DNA of 64,000 bases. It comes from an uncultured Enterobacterales bacterium. Its GTDB lineage: Bacteria; Pseudomonadota; Gammaproteobacteria; Enterobacterales; CALYQQ01. Shown piece after piece: positions 21,746-32,833 of the stretch. The number at the start of each line of letters is the position of its first letter. Position 1 is the stretch's first letter. The translations under genes were made by a program, and so were the position numbers. The notes below the pieces were generated by a model. The model saw only the letters and a program-made list of their open reading frames with translations. It was not told where the DNA came from and did not search any database. The DNA is taken from contig CALYQQ010000013.1 in the NCBI GenBank assembly GCA_945288535.1, forward strand, positions 1 to 64,000, written 5' to 3'.

Positions 21746-23275
21746 TTAATTTTTACGGAACATCTTTAACATACGTTGGGTGACAGTAAAACCACCAAAT
21801 ATATTAATACTCGCAATCAATACCGCAATAAACGAGAAAAATACTACCCATCCTTCTGATTTTATCTGAACTAATGCCCCCACAACGATAATACCTGAAA
21901 TCGCATTAGTCACAGACATCAATGGTGTATGCAGAGCATGACTTACATTCCACACCACATAGTAACCTACCACACAGGCTAAAGAGAACACAGTAAAATG
22001 TGATAAAAACTCAGGGGGGGATACATGTGCTATCCAGGCAAAAAGAAAAATAGCAAGTGCCATAAAACTATATGTTTTAGTTGGCGAAACAGGTTCCTTT
22101 TCTTTCTTTTCAATCTGTGCTGCAATTTTTTGTTGTTGTGGTTGAGCGGATACCTTAATAGGGGGAGCTGGCCAAGTTACCTCACCTTGTTTAACGACAG
22201 TAACCCCACGAATAACATCATCATTAAAATCTATATCAAGAACGCCGTTTTTTTCTTTACAAAGTAATTTCAGCAAATTAACCAAATTTGTCCCATATAA
22301 TTGAGACGATTGTGTAGGTAAGCGGCTAGGTAAATCAGTATAACCAATAATCTTTACACCATTCGGTGTCACAGCTAATTTACCTGGTTCTGTATATTCA
22401 CAATTACCACCATTTTGTGCAGCAAGATCAACAATTACACTACCTGGTTTCATGGAATCAACCATGCTTTTTGTGATTAACTTAGGTGCTGGTTTGCCAG
22501 GAATTAATGCTGTTGTAACAATAATATCGACATCTTTTGCCTGGGTAGCAAATAGATCCATTTCGGCTTTAATAAAGGCTTCTGACATGACTTTAGCATA
22601 ACCATCGCCACTTCCTGCCTCTTCTTCAAAGTCAAGTTCCAAAAACTCAGCGCCCATACTCTGGACTTGTTCTTTTACCTCAGGCCGCGTATCAAAAGCG
22701 CGTACAATTGCACCTAAACTACCTGCGGCACCAATCGCGGCTAAACCAGCAACACCTGCACCAATAATCATTACCTTGGCGGGAGGAATTTTACCTGCTG
22801 CAGTAATTTGTCCTGTAAAAAAACGGCCAAATTCATGTGCCGCTTCAACTATGGCTCGATAACCACCAATATTAGCCATTGAACTTAACGCATCCATAGA
22901 TTGAGCACGTGAAATACGTGGTACTGAATCCATCGATAGCGCTGTGATCTTTTTATCTGCAAGTTTTTGAAGTAACTCAGGATGTTGAGCTGGCCATACA
23001 AAACTAATTATTGTTGCCCCTTCACGTATTTTTTCGATCTCGTTGTCTTCAGGCGCGTTGACCTTTAATATTAGATCGGATTGCCATACTTGATCTGTAG
23101 AAACGATAGTGGCACCTGCCGCTTCAAAAGCTGAATCATCAAAGCTGGCTAATCTTCCGGCATTCGTCTCAACAGCAACAGAAAAACCTAGCTTAAGCAA
23201 TTGCTCAACGGTTTTTGGTGTTGCAGCGACACGAGCTTCATTAGCCAACAGCTCTTTTGGTATACCTATTTGCAT
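21746..23275 (-). CDS. pntA: NAD(P) transhydrogenase subunit alpha
   Basis: 509 residues (E. coli 510). The N-terminal cytoplasmic domain I (about 1-380) is related to alanine dehydrogenase and binds NAD(H) through [18 protein letters not shown] near residue 172. A Pro/Gln/Lys-rich linker leads to four membrane segments at the C-terminus (about 400-500). It is the promoter-proximal gene of pntAB. Confidence 0.97.
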   Translation of the reverse strand: MQIGIPKELLANEARVAATPKTVEQLLKLGFSVAVETNAGRLASFDDSAFEAAGATIVSTDQVWQSDLILKVNAPEDNEIEKIREGATIISFVWPAQHPELLQKLADKKITALSMDSVPRISRAQSMDALSSMANIGGYRAIVEAAHEFGRFFTGQITAAGKIPPAKVMIIGAGVAGLAAIGAAGSLGAIVRAFDTRPEVKEQVQSMGAEFLELDFEEEAGSGDGYAKVMSEAFIKAEMDLFATQAKDVDIIVTTALIPGKPAPKLITKSMVDSMKPGSVIVDLAAQNGGNCEYTEPGKLAVTPNGVKIIGYTDLPSRLPTQSSQLYGTNLVNLLKLLCKEKNGVLDIDFNDDVIRGVTVVKQGEVTWPAPPIKVSAQPQQQKIAAQIEKKEKEPVSPTKTYSFMALAIFLFAWIAHVSPPEFLSHFTVFSLACVVGYYVVWNVSHALHTPLMSVTNAISGIIVVGALVQIKSEGWVVFFSFIAVLIASINIFGGFTVTQRMLKMFRKN

Positions 23276-23884
23276 ATGACACCCTTTTTAGCTGATTATA
23301 GTTAATATTTATATAGAATAATTCACGTAGATAACATAATATTGTCGGCAAAAAACCAGTGATACTCATCGCTGATGGAACTATTAACATTTTTATATCA
23401 ATATGTTCATTTAAGCCGTTTAAATTAATTTAATTTTCAGATCTATTCGGGTTATAACATATTTTGCCATAATTTGTTATAAACAAAACGTGATTATATT
23501 TATTATTTGTTGATTTATCATACTATCTAATAAGTAATTAGAAAAACAACGTTGATCGCGTTTTATTTAATCAATGAGTACTAATAATCAATACGCTATT
23601 AGAAAATCATTTTTTACTTACTTTATTTATTTTGATAAATAATAGAGATATAACCACGTATTAATATCATTATTATCTTCTTACTCTTATTAATTAAGTA
23701 TACTAAATAGCATAACTATTAACGCAGTTTAACAATAATTATTCTGATCGTATAGGTCCATTCTAATTTAACAGACAGCAACATGACGATATTACTTCAT
23801 TATAATTATGTAGCTAGTTAGTTATCCTGCCTTTTCTACACACAGATTGAAGGCAGGATAAAAAATAATATTTGTTTAATTATT
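23276..23884. other. spacer between pntA and hrpA
   Basis: About 610 bp, AT-rich, with no gene visible. It should contain the pntAB promoter near its left end and the hrpA transcript end, marked by the hairpin at 23822-23861. Confidence 0.5.
23822..23861 (-). terminator. hairpin downstream of hrpA
   Basis: A 12-bp perfect stem (TTATCCTGCCTT/AAGGCAGGATAA) with a 16-nt loop lies 24 bp past the hrpA stop. It has no downstream U run on the minus strand, although T-rich sequence precedes it, so its efficiency is uncertain. Confidence 0.55.
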
Positions 23885-26800
23885 CTATTTAGAACTTACT
23901 CGCTCAATAGCTTGCAATATACGCTTATCTGAAATTGAATACGCTGTGCCTAATTGCTGAGCAAAATAGCTGACGCGTAATTCTTCAAACATCCAACGAA
24001 TTTCAGTAATATCATCTTGAGTTCTATCTAAAGGTGATAATTTGGCTAATAATTGCTGATATTGATTTTGTAAATAATCAAGTTTCTGTGTAAATAAACG
24101 ATCTCGTTGTGGATCTTGAGGCAGTTTTTCTAAACGCCTTTCTATAGCTTGTAAATAACGGGCAACATCTGTCAATTTCTGCCATCCATTTCCGCTAATA
24201 AATCCTTTATAAATTAATTTAGCTAATTGTGATTTTATATCTGCTAATGAGATGGCCAACTGAAGATCGACTCTACCTTTTAAACGTTTATTTATACTGT
24301 GCGTCATTACCAATAATTGCTCAGCTTGGCGGGCTATTTTCACCACGGTTTCATTCAAATGCGCGCGAACATATTCTCTTAACTGTTCAAAGGCATGTTC
24401 ATCCCAGACAACACCACCATGTTCAAACATTAATTTATCTATTGAACAATCAATACAATCATCAATTAAATCTAATACTTTACCAAATGGATTAAAATAG
24501 AGTCCCAGTTTGGCTTTATTAGGTAACTTTTCATGTAAATATTTAATTGGCGATGGCGTTGTTAGTTGTAATAATCGACGACAACCTGCCCACATAGAGT
24601 GCTGTTGTTCTTGTTTTGTTTCAAATAACTTAATAGCTACACTATCTTTCTCATCAACCAGCGCGGGAAAAGCCTTAACCTGATAACCGTTTTGTTTTTG
24701 CTGATAATGTTGTGGTAAAGAACCAAAACTCCAAATATGTAAATTCTGTTGTTCAATTCCATCATCAGCAATTGCTGATAGAGTTTGCTGCACTTTCTGT
24801 TTTAATGAATCTTTTAATTTAGCAAGATCTTTACCTTCTGCTAGTACGTTATGTTTTTCATCAATTATTCTAAAGGTTATTTTAAGATGATCGGGTATCA
24901 AATTGACTTGCCATTGTTCACGTTCAATAGTAACACCTGTCATTCGACGAAATTCTCTCTCCAACGCATCTAATAATGAGCCCTGTATAGCTGAACCTGC
25001 AATACGTTCTAAAAATGCCTGTGCATAATTAGGCGCAGGAACAAAATGCCGACGCAAGCTTTTTGGCAATGATTTGATAAGTGCAATAACGAGTTCATTA
25101 CGCAATCCTGGAATTTGCCAATCAAACCCTTGTTCTGCTATTTGATTAAGGATGGCTATAGGGATATGTACTGTTACACCATCAGCATTTGCACCAGGCT
25201 CAAATTGATAAGATAACTTAAATTTAAAATTTCCTTGTTGCCAGCTATTAGGATAATCGAGTTTACTGATATGTGTATTACCTGACCTAAATAACATTGC
25301 TTTTTCAAAATTAAGTAACTCCGGTTGAGTTATTAATGCCTTTTTCCACCAGCGATCAAAATGGCGTGAAGAAATAACATGTGCAGGTATACGCTGATCA
25401 TAAAAATTAAATAAAATATCATCGTCAACTAAAATATCGCGGCGTCGTGCTTTATGCTCTAAGTCTTCGACTTCAGCTAATAATTTTCGATTTTCCCGAA
25501 AAAAAGCATAATGGTGATGCCAATCACCTTCGACTAACGCATGGCGGATAAAGAGCTCTCGACTAACAACAGGATCAATACGGCTATAATTCACTTTTCT
25601 TTCAGTAATGATGACTAAGCCATATAACATGACTTTTTCATTCGCCATTGCAGCACCTTGTGCTTTAGACCAGTGGATCTCATTATAATGGCGTTTAATT
25701 AAGTGTGTTGCTAACGGTTCAATCCATTCTGGCTCAACTCGTGCCGCAATGCGTCCCCATAAACGGCTAGTTTCAACTAACTCGGCTACCATCACCCACT
25801 TAGGTGGTTTTTTAAATAAGCCTGACGCAGGAAAAATGGCAAACTGTGCATTTCTTGCCCCTGTAAAGTCCTGTTTATCAATATTCTTTTGCCCTATATG
25901 CGATAATAAGCCACTTAATAAGGCTGTGTGTAATGAAAAATAGTCCGCAGGTTGACTATTAATAGAAAAACCTAATTCTTTTATAGCCTGGCGTAACTGT
26001 ATATAAATATCTTGCCATTCACGAACGCGTAAATAATTCAGATAATCAACTTTACATTGCTTACGAAATTGACTGGATGACAAGTTTTTTTGCTGCTCTT
26101 GAAGATAATTCCATAATTGGATAAAACTAACAAAATCTGAATCAGCTTCATTAAATCGCCGGTGTTTTTCATCAGCAGCCTGCTGTTTTTCTAGCGGTCT
26201 TTCTCTTGGGTCTTGAATAGATAATGCGGCAACAATAATAAGAACTTCATGTACACAACCTTTTTTACGTGCTTCTAATATCATTTTACCTAATCGGGGA
26301 TCTACGGGCAATTGTGCAAGTTGTCGCCCCAAATCAGTTAATCGAAGATGTTTCTTTTTCGTATCGTGGTTAATCGCACCAAGTTCATCTAATAATCGAA
26401 TACCATCTTGAATATTGCGTTTATCCGGAGATTGGACAAAAGGAAAAGCCTCTATATTACCTAAGCCAAGCGACATCATTTGTAATATAACAGATGCTAA
26501 ATTAGTGCGTAAAATTTCAGGATCAGTAAATTCAGGTCGAGATAAAAAATCTTGTTCAGAATAGAGACGAATACAAATACCATCAGATATTCGTCCACAA
26601 CGTCCTTTCCGTTGATTCGCTGACGCTTGAGAAATGGGTTCAATGGGTAAGCGTTGTACTTTTGTACGAAAACTGTAACGGCTAATCCGCGCTAATCCAG
26701 TATCGATAACATATTTTATACCAGGGACAGTCAATGAGGTTTCAGCAACATTTGTTGCTAAGATGATACGTCTACCGGTATGTGATTGAAATATTCTATT

Positions 26801-27784
26801 TTGCTCTACTGATGATAACCGTGCAAAAAGAGGTAAAATTTCCGTATGGGGAAATAGTTGCTTATTTAATGCCTCAGCAGTATCACGAATTTCTCGTTCC
26901 CCACTCATGAAAATCAATATATCCCCATAGCTTTCATTGGTTAGTTCATTAACAGCATCAATAATCGCTTGTAAAGGCTCACGATCAATATCACTTTGAA
27001 CATCTACTACAGGACGATAGCGCACTTCAACAGGATAAGTTCGCCCAGAGACTTCAATAATAGGTGCATGATTAAAATGTCTAGAAAAGCGTTGTGGATC
27101 GATTGTTGCAGAAGTAATAATAATTTTTAAATCGGGTCGTTCAGGTAAGATTTGCCGCAGATACCCCAAAATAAAATCAATATTTAAACTGCGCTCATGT
27201 GCTTCATCTATAATAATTGTATCATATTGTGTTAATAATCTATCTTGCTGAATTTCTGCTAATAAAATACCATCTGTCATTAGCTTGACTAACGTTGTAT
27301 CACTTGTATGGCCATTGAATCTAACTTTATAACCAATGACATCTCCCACGTCTGTATTTAATTCTTCAGCAATACGTGTCGCTACTGAGCGTGCTGCAAT
27401 ACGTCGCGGTTGTGTATGACCTATAGTACCTAGGATACCTCTACCTAATTCTAAACACATTTTAGGTAATTGCGTTGTTTTACCCGACCCTGTTTCTCCA
27501 GCAATGATAACCACTTGATGATCTCGAATAGTATTCATGATCGCTTGTTTTTTTTGGCTAACCGGTAAATTTTCAGGATAGTTAATTATTGGGACAACAG
27601 AACGTCGTTTTTCTATATATGACTTAGCTGCTGTAATTTCAGCTTCGATTTCATTAATAATGGTCGATAAAGTATGATCACTCTTTATTTTTTTTGCATT
27701 TTGTATACGTCGCTGTAAACGGCGTTGATCAGCTAAAGTAAGTTGATTAATTTTTTGACGTAATAAAGTAAATTCTGAAGCCAC
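23885..27784 (-). CDS. hrpA: ATP-dependent RNA helicase HrpA
   Basis: 1299 residues (E. coli 1300), starting at a GTG with AAGGA 6 nt upstream. HrpA is a DEAH-box 3'-5' RNA helicase implicated in mRNA processing and in resolving stalled or collided ribosomes. Walker A GETGSGKTT lies near residue 95 and DEAH near 192. SAT motif III, the QRKGRCGR motif VI, winged-helix, ratchet and OB-fold regions follow, then the long bacterial C-terminal DUF3418 region. It appears monocistronic. Confidence 0.97.
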   Translation of the reverse strand: MASEFTLLRQKINQLTLADQRRLQRRIQNAKKIKSDHTLSTIINEIEAEITAAKSYIEKRRSVVPIINYPENLPVSQKKQAIMNTIRDHQVVIIAGETGSGKTTQLPKMCLELGRGILGTIGHTQPRRIAARSVATRIAEELNTDVGDVIGYKVRFNGHTSDTTLVKLMTDGILLAEIQQDRLLTQYDTIIIDEAHERSLNIDFILGYLRQILPERPDLKIIITSATIDPQRFSRHFNHAPIIEVSGRTYPVEVRYRPVVDVQSDIDREPLQAIIDAVNELTNESYGDILIFMSGEREIRDTAEALNKQLFPHTEILPLFARLSSVEQNRIFQSHTGRRIILATNVAETSLTVPGIKYVIDTGLARISRYSFRTKVQRLPIEPISQASANQRKGRCGRISDGICIRLYSEQDFLSRPEFTDPEILRTNLASVILQMMSLGLGNIEAFPFVQSPDKRNIQDGIRLLDELGAINHDTKKKHLRLTDLGRQLAQLPVDPRLGKMILEARKKGCVHEVLIIVAALSIQDPRERPLEKQQAADEKHRRFNEADSDFVSFIQLWNYLQEQQKNLSSSQFRKQCKVDYLNYLRVREWQDIYIQLRQAIKELGFSINSQPADYFSLHTALLSGLLSHIGQKNIDKQDFTGARNAQFAIFPASGLFKKPPKWVMVAELVETSRLWGRIAARVEPEWIEPLATHLIKRHYNEIHWSKAQGAAMANEKVMLYGLVIITERKVNYSRIDPVVSRELFIRHALVEGDWHHHYAFFRENRKLLAEVEDLEHKARRRDILVDDDILFNFYDQRIPAHVISSRHFDRWWKKALITQPELLNFEKAMLFRSGNTHISKLDYPNSWQQGNFKFKLSYQFEPGANADGVTVHIPIAILNQIAEQGFDWQIPGLRNELVIALIKSLPKSLRRHFVPAPNYAQAFLERIAGSAIQGSLLDALEREFRRMTGVTIEREQWQVNLIPDHLKITFRIIDEKHNVLAEGKDLAKLKDSLKQKVQQTLSAIADDGIEQQNLHIWSFGSLPQHYQQKQNGYQVKAFPALVDEKDSVAIKLFETKQEQQHSMWAGCRRLLQLTTPSPIKYLHEKLPNKAKLGLYFNPFGKVLDLIDDCIDCSIDKLMFEHGGVVWDEHAFEQLREYVRAHLNETVVKIARQAEQLLVMTHSINKRLKGRVDLQLAISLADIKSQLAKLIYKGFISGNGWQKLTDVARYLQAIERRLEKLPQDPQRDRLFTQKLDYLQNQYQQLLAKLSPLDRTQDDITEIRWMFEELRVSYFAQQLGTAYSISDKRILQAIERVSSK

Positions 27785-28435
27785 AAACGATCCTTTATTT
27801 TAACTCAGCAAGTTATCTTAGCTGGCTATAATAGTAAAAAAGCAGTACAAATATGTTATATGACATTATTGTAAAATAATAATATGTCACAGATTCATCA
27901 TATAAAGTAAATATGTATCAAATAGATACAATTTGTTTATCAATAAGAACGGCTTTGGCATAAATTGCTATGACATTAGCTGTGCTGACTGGCTAAAATA
28001 GTATAATTGGCTATAACGCAATTCAATGACTTTTATTAGTTGATAGGATAATAAATTAAAAGGATTTGATGCAAGAGCGTACAGAATGATTAATACAGGT
28101 GCGAAAACATCAAGATAGATGAGGTGATATTTTAACGTTTTGCTAAAGCATGATTGTCATCTTTAGCAACGCACATCAATTTCAATATTGCGACGAACAT
28201 GATTAACCAGTATTGTTTATTTACATTAATAATCCGTTGACTATGGGCTCATGCATTTACCTTTAGCATTATATAACGTAATAATATTTATAAATATTGA
28301 CATTATTTATCATAGAATACTGTTAACTTAGCCAAAGTAAAATGGACAATAAACGTTTGAGTCTATGTGTATAGACAGTGTTACTTATAATAATATATAC
28401 GCATTTTTATACTGTTAATTTATTAAAGAGGTTTT
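27785..28435. other. spacer hrpA/hslJ with possible eroded coding DNA
   Basis: 650 bp between divergent hrpA and hslJ. The middle (about 28050-28260) is visibly less AT-rich than its surroundings. On the minus strand it gives short stop-broken stretches that look protein-like. I cannot assign a gene. Confidence 0.4.
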
Positions 28436-28864
28436 ATGAAAAAATTTTTGTTTTCGCTGCTGGCATTTGTCATGTTAACAGCATGTAGTCATACATCCTT
28501 GCCACAGTTAAAAGCAGATGATTTGTTACATCGTAACTTTGTGTTAATTCGTTTTAATAATACAGATATTCAACCTCGAAATATGCAACCTGGTATTGAA
28601 TTTGGTGAGAACCTATATGTAACAGTGCGTATGTGTAATTATTTTTCTGGAAATGGCCATTTAAATAATGATTATCTAACATTAACTAATATGTCTATTA
28701 GTAAGTTGCCTTGTTTAGAACCCAAATATAAAGGATTAGATAGTGTTGTATCTGAATTGTTAAAGCAAGGTGCTCACATTACATTTGATAAAGAAAACCA
28801 AGAACTTATACTCTCTAATAGCAATAATACCTTGCTGTTTAAAGTAATGGACTGGGTGTATTAG
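28436..28864 (+). CDS. hslJ: heat-shock-inducible lipoprotein HslJ (META domain)
   Basis: 142 residues (E. coli 140). A lipoprotein signal peptide ends in the lipobox LTAC with Cys17 as the lipidated residue. The META domain follows (about 25-140), with FVLIRFN near the start and the MCNYFSG motif near residue 70. HslJ is an outer-membrane lipoprotein linked to heat-shock and novobiocin response in E. coli; its molecular role is not known. AGAGG precedes the ATG. It sits beside nifJ as in E. coli, but both genes point the same way with 370 bp between them. Confidence 0.88.
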   Translation: MKKFLFSLLAFVMLTACSHTSLPQLKADDLLHRNFVLIRFNNTDIQPRNMQPGIEFGENLYVTVRMCNYFSGNGHLNNDYLTLTNMSISKLPCLEPKYKGLDSVVSELLKQGAHITFDKENQELILSNSNNTLLFKVMDWVY

Positions 28865-29238
28865 TTTAATCAATTTACAGTATGTTATAATACAGCTATT
28901 TATTTAGTCATCTATTAACCAATACCCATTTAACGGCTAACATTTGAACATCGTAATGATGTTAGTTAGAAAATAGCGTGTTAATTGGGGTTGTAATAAT
29001 AGCCTATAACTAAATTCAATTTAATCTAAAATAGATGATAACTATCATATAGATAACTATAAAGTCTGTTAAATAATCGCTGCTTAACTATCTAAGGCAA
29101 GCTTATATTCCACATTCTGGCACTTTAATATGCAGACTTACTGATGAAATAGTTAATTATTATACGAATTAGTAATAAGTAGTCATTCGTTATGATTAAT
29201 AAATTTGTTTTTTTATTGAAAGCATAAGGTACATGTCC
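28865..29238. other. regulatory spacer hslJ/nifJ
   Basis: About 375 bp with no gene. It should contain the nifJ promoter. Two small dyads stand out: AACATC-N5-GATGTT near 28950 and the operator-like ATGATAACTATCAT at 29035-29048. Confidence 0.5.
29035..29048. promoter_or_regulatory. palindromic operator candidate upstream of nifJ
   Basis: ATGATA-AC-TATCAT is a 6+6 perfect dyad with a 2-bp centre, about 190 bp before nifJ. It loosely resembles a Fur half-site pair but is too short for the standard Fur consensus. The factor, if any, is unknown. Confidence 0.3.
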
Positions 29239-32200
29239 ATGATCACGACAGACGGCAATAACGCAGTTGCTTCCATTGCTTACCGCGTAAGTGAAATTAT
29301 TGCAATCTACCCCATTACTCCTAGCTCAAGTATGGCCGAACAGTCCAATGCCTGGGCTGATTTTAAAAAAAATAATATTTGGGGTGATGTCCCGAAAGTG
29401 ATCGAAATGCAATCGGAAGCAGGTGCAATTGGTGCCGTACATGGCGCTTTACAAACTGGTGCTTTAGCAACTTCATTTACATCTTCTCAGGGGTTATTAT
29501 TAATGATCCCAACACTCTATAAAATTGCGGGTGAACTTACACCTTTTGTACTTCATGTAGCCGCGCGTACAGTAGCAACCCACTCATTATCTATTTTTGG
29601 TGATCACTCAGACGTTATGGCCGTACGGCAAACTGGATGTGCTATGCTCTGTTCTAACTCTGTCCAAGAAGCGCAGGACTTTGCCATTATTTCGCATATG
29701 GCAACCTTAACAAGTCGTTTACCCTTCATTCATTTCTTTGATGGTTTCCGGACTTCACATGAAGTGAATAAAATCGCACCTATTAGTGATCATACATTAA
29801 AACAACTCATCCCTGAAAAGGCCATTGCTGAACACAGAAAACGCGCATTATCATCTGATGCGCCGGTGGTAAGAGGTACCGCATCTAATCCAGACACCTA
29901 TTTTCAGGCAAGAGAAGCTTCTAATCCTTGGTATAATGAAGCTTATCAACATGTAGAAGAGGCTATGGCGTGTTTTGGGGAAATGACTGGCCGTTATTAT
30001 AAGCCTTTTGAATATTATGGCCATCCTCACGCAGAATATATTATCATCTTAATGGGCTCAGCCGCTGGAACAGTAGAAGAAGTTATTGATACTCTATTAA
30101 TTAATAATCAAAAAGTGGGTGTCTTAAAAGTTCATTTGTATCGCCCCTTTTCTGCACAACATTTACTTGCAACCTTGCCTGAAAAGGTTAAGTGTATTGC
30201 CGTACTTGACCGTACTAAAGAGCCTGGTGCATTAGCAGAACCACTTTTTTTAGATGTTGTCACTGCATTAGCTGAAGCCTACGTCACAGGTGAACGTAAT
30301 AGTATGCCTAATGTCATTAGTGGACGTTATGGATTATCATCTAAAGAATTTACACCTGATTGTGTACATGCCATATTTAATGAATTAAAACAACCAACAC
30401 CGCGTCGTCGTTTTACCGTAGGTATTACTGATGATGTTACAGGCCTATCACTGCCCATCTCACCTGTATTACATAACACACCATACCGTCTCCAAGCATT
30501 ATTTTATGGTTTAGGGAGTGACGGTACGGTTTCAGCAACTAAAAACAATATTAAAATTGTAGGCAATAGTACACCTTATTTTGCTCAAGGCTATTTTGTT
30601 TATGATTCAAAAAAAGCGGGGGGTTTAACCGTTTCTCATTTACGTATTAGTGAAAAACCGATTAATTCCTCCTATCTAATTGAACAAGCTGATTTTATTG
30701 GCTGTCATCAAAATCAATTTATTGATAAGTATCAGATGGTGGAACATCTTAAAACAGGCGGGATCTTCTTACTAAATACGCCCTACGCCCCTGAAGATGT
30801 TTGGCGACATTTACCACAAGAAGTTCAGGCGTTACTTAATCATCGCAAAGCCAAATTTTATATTATTAATGCTACGCGCATTGCCCGTGAATGCCAATTA
30901 GGTGGGCGTATTAATACGGTAATGCAAATGGCTTTTTTCCATCTTACTGAAATTTTACCGCGTCAACAGGCATTACAACAATTACAGGATGCCATTGCTC
31001 ACAGCTATAGTAGTAAAGGTCAACATATTGTTGAAAATAACTGGCAAGCACTAGCTGTAACAATCACTAATCTGATAGAGATCCCATTACAATCTATTGA
31101 GGTAAATAGTCGATATAGATCGGCTATTGTTTCTGAGCATGCCCCCGATTTTGTCAAAACGGTAACGGCTAGAATGTTGGCGGGCTTAGGAGATACTCTT
31201 CCAGTATCAGCATTCCCTCCAGATGGTACCTGGCCAACAGGTACAACTAAATGGGAAAAACGCAATATCGCCGATCAAATCCCTCTCTGGCAGCCCTCAC
31301 TATGTACTCAGTGTAATCATTGTGTAGCCGCTTGCCCACACGCTGCTATTCGGGCAAAAGTTGTTGAACCACTGCAATTAGAAAATGCGCCCGCCACACT
31401 GGCGAGTCTTGATGTCAAATCCCGTGATATGCGCGGTATGAAATATATTTTACAAGTAGCACCTGAAGACTGTACAGGATGTAAGCTTTGTGTAGAAGTT
31501 TGCCCAGCTATAGATCGACAAAATCCAGAAATAAAAGCAATTAATATGCATCCGCATTTGGAACATTTACAAACTGAAAAAGCTAATTTTAACTTTTTCT
31601 TACAATTACCGGATTTTGATAAAAACAAACTTGAACGTATTGATATTCGCACATCACAACTTATTACACCATTATTTGAATATTCTGGTGCGTGTTCAGG
31701 TTGTGGTGAGACACCTTACATTAAATTATTAACGCAACTGTTTGGCGATCGTATGTTAATTGCAAATGCGACAGGTTGTTCATCTATTTATGGTGGCAAT
31801 TTACCAACGACACCTTATACAACGGATAACCAGGGACGTGGTCCGGCTTGGTCAAATTCGCTATTCGAAAATAATGCAGAATTTGGTTTAGGTTATCGTT
31901 TAACCGTTGATCATCAGCAACAACGCGTGATTCGCATGCTAAATGAATTCGCTGAACAACTCCCTAAAGAGTTAGTTGCATCCTTAAAAAATCCCGAGAC
32001 TTCTGTAGCCGAACAGCGTCAAAATGTAATAAGTTTACGTCAATTACTTGCAGGCATAGATGATGACAATGCACGTAATTTATCAAATGATGCTGATCAT
32101 TTTGTGAATAAATCAGTATGGATCATCGGTGGTGATGGCTGGGCATATGATATAGGATTTGCCGGGTTGGATCATATAATGAGCTTAACTGACAATGTTA

Positions 32201-32781
32201 ATGTATTGGTGCTTGATACCCAATGTTATTCCAATACGGGGGGACAGCAATCGAAAGCAACGCCTATGGGGGCTGTAACCCGCTTTGCTGAGTTAGGAAA
32301 GCGACGTGGACGTAAAGATCTCGGCGTTAATATCATGATGTATGGCCATGTTTATGTAGCACAAATTGCTTTGGGGGCACAATTGAACCAAACAATTAAA
32401 GCGATTCAGGAAGCAGAGTCATGGCCTGGACCATCATTGATTATTGCTTATAGTCCATGTGAGGAACATGGCTATGATTTATCACGTAGTCATGAACAAA
32501 TGAAAAAGCTGGTAACTGCTGGATTTTGGCCGTTATATCGTTATGACCCACGTAATAAAGAAAAAGGCAAACCTGCATTAACACTGGATTCACGCCCTCC
32601 TATTGGTGGGCTTGCCTCCACACTCCTAAATGAACAGCGCTTTAAACGCTTAATGACGATAGATCCTGATGCGATTGAGGTACTTCAACAACAGGCTGAG
32701 CAAGATATTCAGGATCATTATCAGTTATTAAGTTTATTGGCGGGCAAAAAATCATCTGATGGAGATAATAATCCGCAATAA
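29239..32781 (+). CDS. nifJ: pyruvate:ferredoxin/flavodoxin oxidoreductase (NifJ, YdbK)
   Basis: 1180 residues from the ATG at 29239, with AAGG nine nt upstream; the ATG two codons earlier is too close to it. This enzyme oxidises pyruvate with CoA to acetyl-CoA, passing low-potential electrons to flavodoxin or ferredoxin. The N-terminal pyrimidine-binding domain opens with YPITPSS. Two [4Fe-4S] sets (CTQCNHCVAACP and CTGCKLCVEVCP) lie near residues 690-760. The TPP domain with GDGWAYDIGF and CYSNTGGQ is C-terminal. E. coli YdbK has 1174 residues. The oxygen-sensitive enzyme suits anaerobic or oxidative-stress metabolism. Confidence 0.97.
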   Translation: MITTDGNNAVASIAYRVSEIIAIYPITPSSSMAEQSNAWADFKKNNIWGDVPKVIEMQSEAGAIGAVHGALQTGALATSFTSSQGLLLMIPTLYKIAGELTPFVLHVAARTVATHSLSIFGDHSDVMAVRQTGCAMLCSNSVQEAQDFAIISHMATLTSRLPFIHFFDGFRTSHEVNKIAPISDHTLKQLIPEKAIAEHRKRALSSDAPVVRGTASNPDTYFQAREASNPWYNEAYQHVEEAMACFGEMTGRYYKPFEYYGHPHAEYIIILMGSAAGTVEEVIDTLLINNQKVGVLKVHLYRPFSAQHLLATLPEKVKCIAVLDRTKEPGALAEPLFLDVVTALAEAYVTGERNSMPNVISGRYGLSSKEFTPDCVHAIFNELKQPTPRRRFTVGITDDVTGLSLPISPVLHNTPYRLQALFYGLGSDGTVSATKNNIKIVGNSTPYFAQGYFVYDSKKAGGLTVSHLRISEKPINSSYLIEQADFIGCHQNQFIDKYQMVEHLKTGGIFLLNTPYAPEDVWRHLPQEVQALLNHRKAKFYIINATRIARECQLGGRINTVMQMAFFHLTEILPRQQALQQLQDAIAHSYSSKGQHIVENNWQALAVTITNLIEIPLQSIEVNSRYRSAIVSEHAPDFVKTVTARMLAGLGDTLPVSAFPPDGTWPTGTTKWEKRNIADQIPLWQPSLCTQCNHCVAACPHAAIRAKVVEPLQLENAPATLASLDVKSRDMRGMKYILQVAPEDCTGCKLCVEVCPAIDRQNPEIKAINMHPHLEHLQTEKANFNFFLQLPDFDKNKLERIDIRTSQLITPLFEYSGACSGCGETPYIKLLTQLFGDRMLIANATGCSSIYGGNLPTTPYTTDNQGRGPAWSNSLFENNAEFGLGYRLTVDHQQQRVIRMLNEFAEQLPKELVASLKNPETSVAEQRQNVISLRQLLAGIDDDNARNLSNDADHFVNKSVWIIGGDGWAYDIGFAGLDHIMSLTDNVNVLVLDTQCYSNTGGQQSKATPMGAVTRFAELGKRRGRKDLGVNIMMYGHVYVAQIALGAQLNQTIKAIQEAESWPGPSLIIAYSPCEEHGYDLSRSHEQMKKLVTAGFWPLYRYDPRNKEKGKPALTLDSRPPIGGLASTLLNEQRFKRLMTIDPDAIEVLQQQAEQDIQDHYQLLSLLAGKKSSDGDNNPQ

Positions 32782-32801
32782 AATAGGAAAATAAGTCTAA
32801 A

Positions 32802-32833
32802 AAACTCGATTTATAGTTAAATCGGGTTTTTTT
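32802..32833 (+). terminator. Rho-independent terminator of nifJ
   Basis: A 12-bp stem with one T/G wobble (AAACTCGATTTA/TAAATCGGGTTT), a 4-nt loop and a run of seven T, 20 bp past the stop. Confidence 0.9.
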
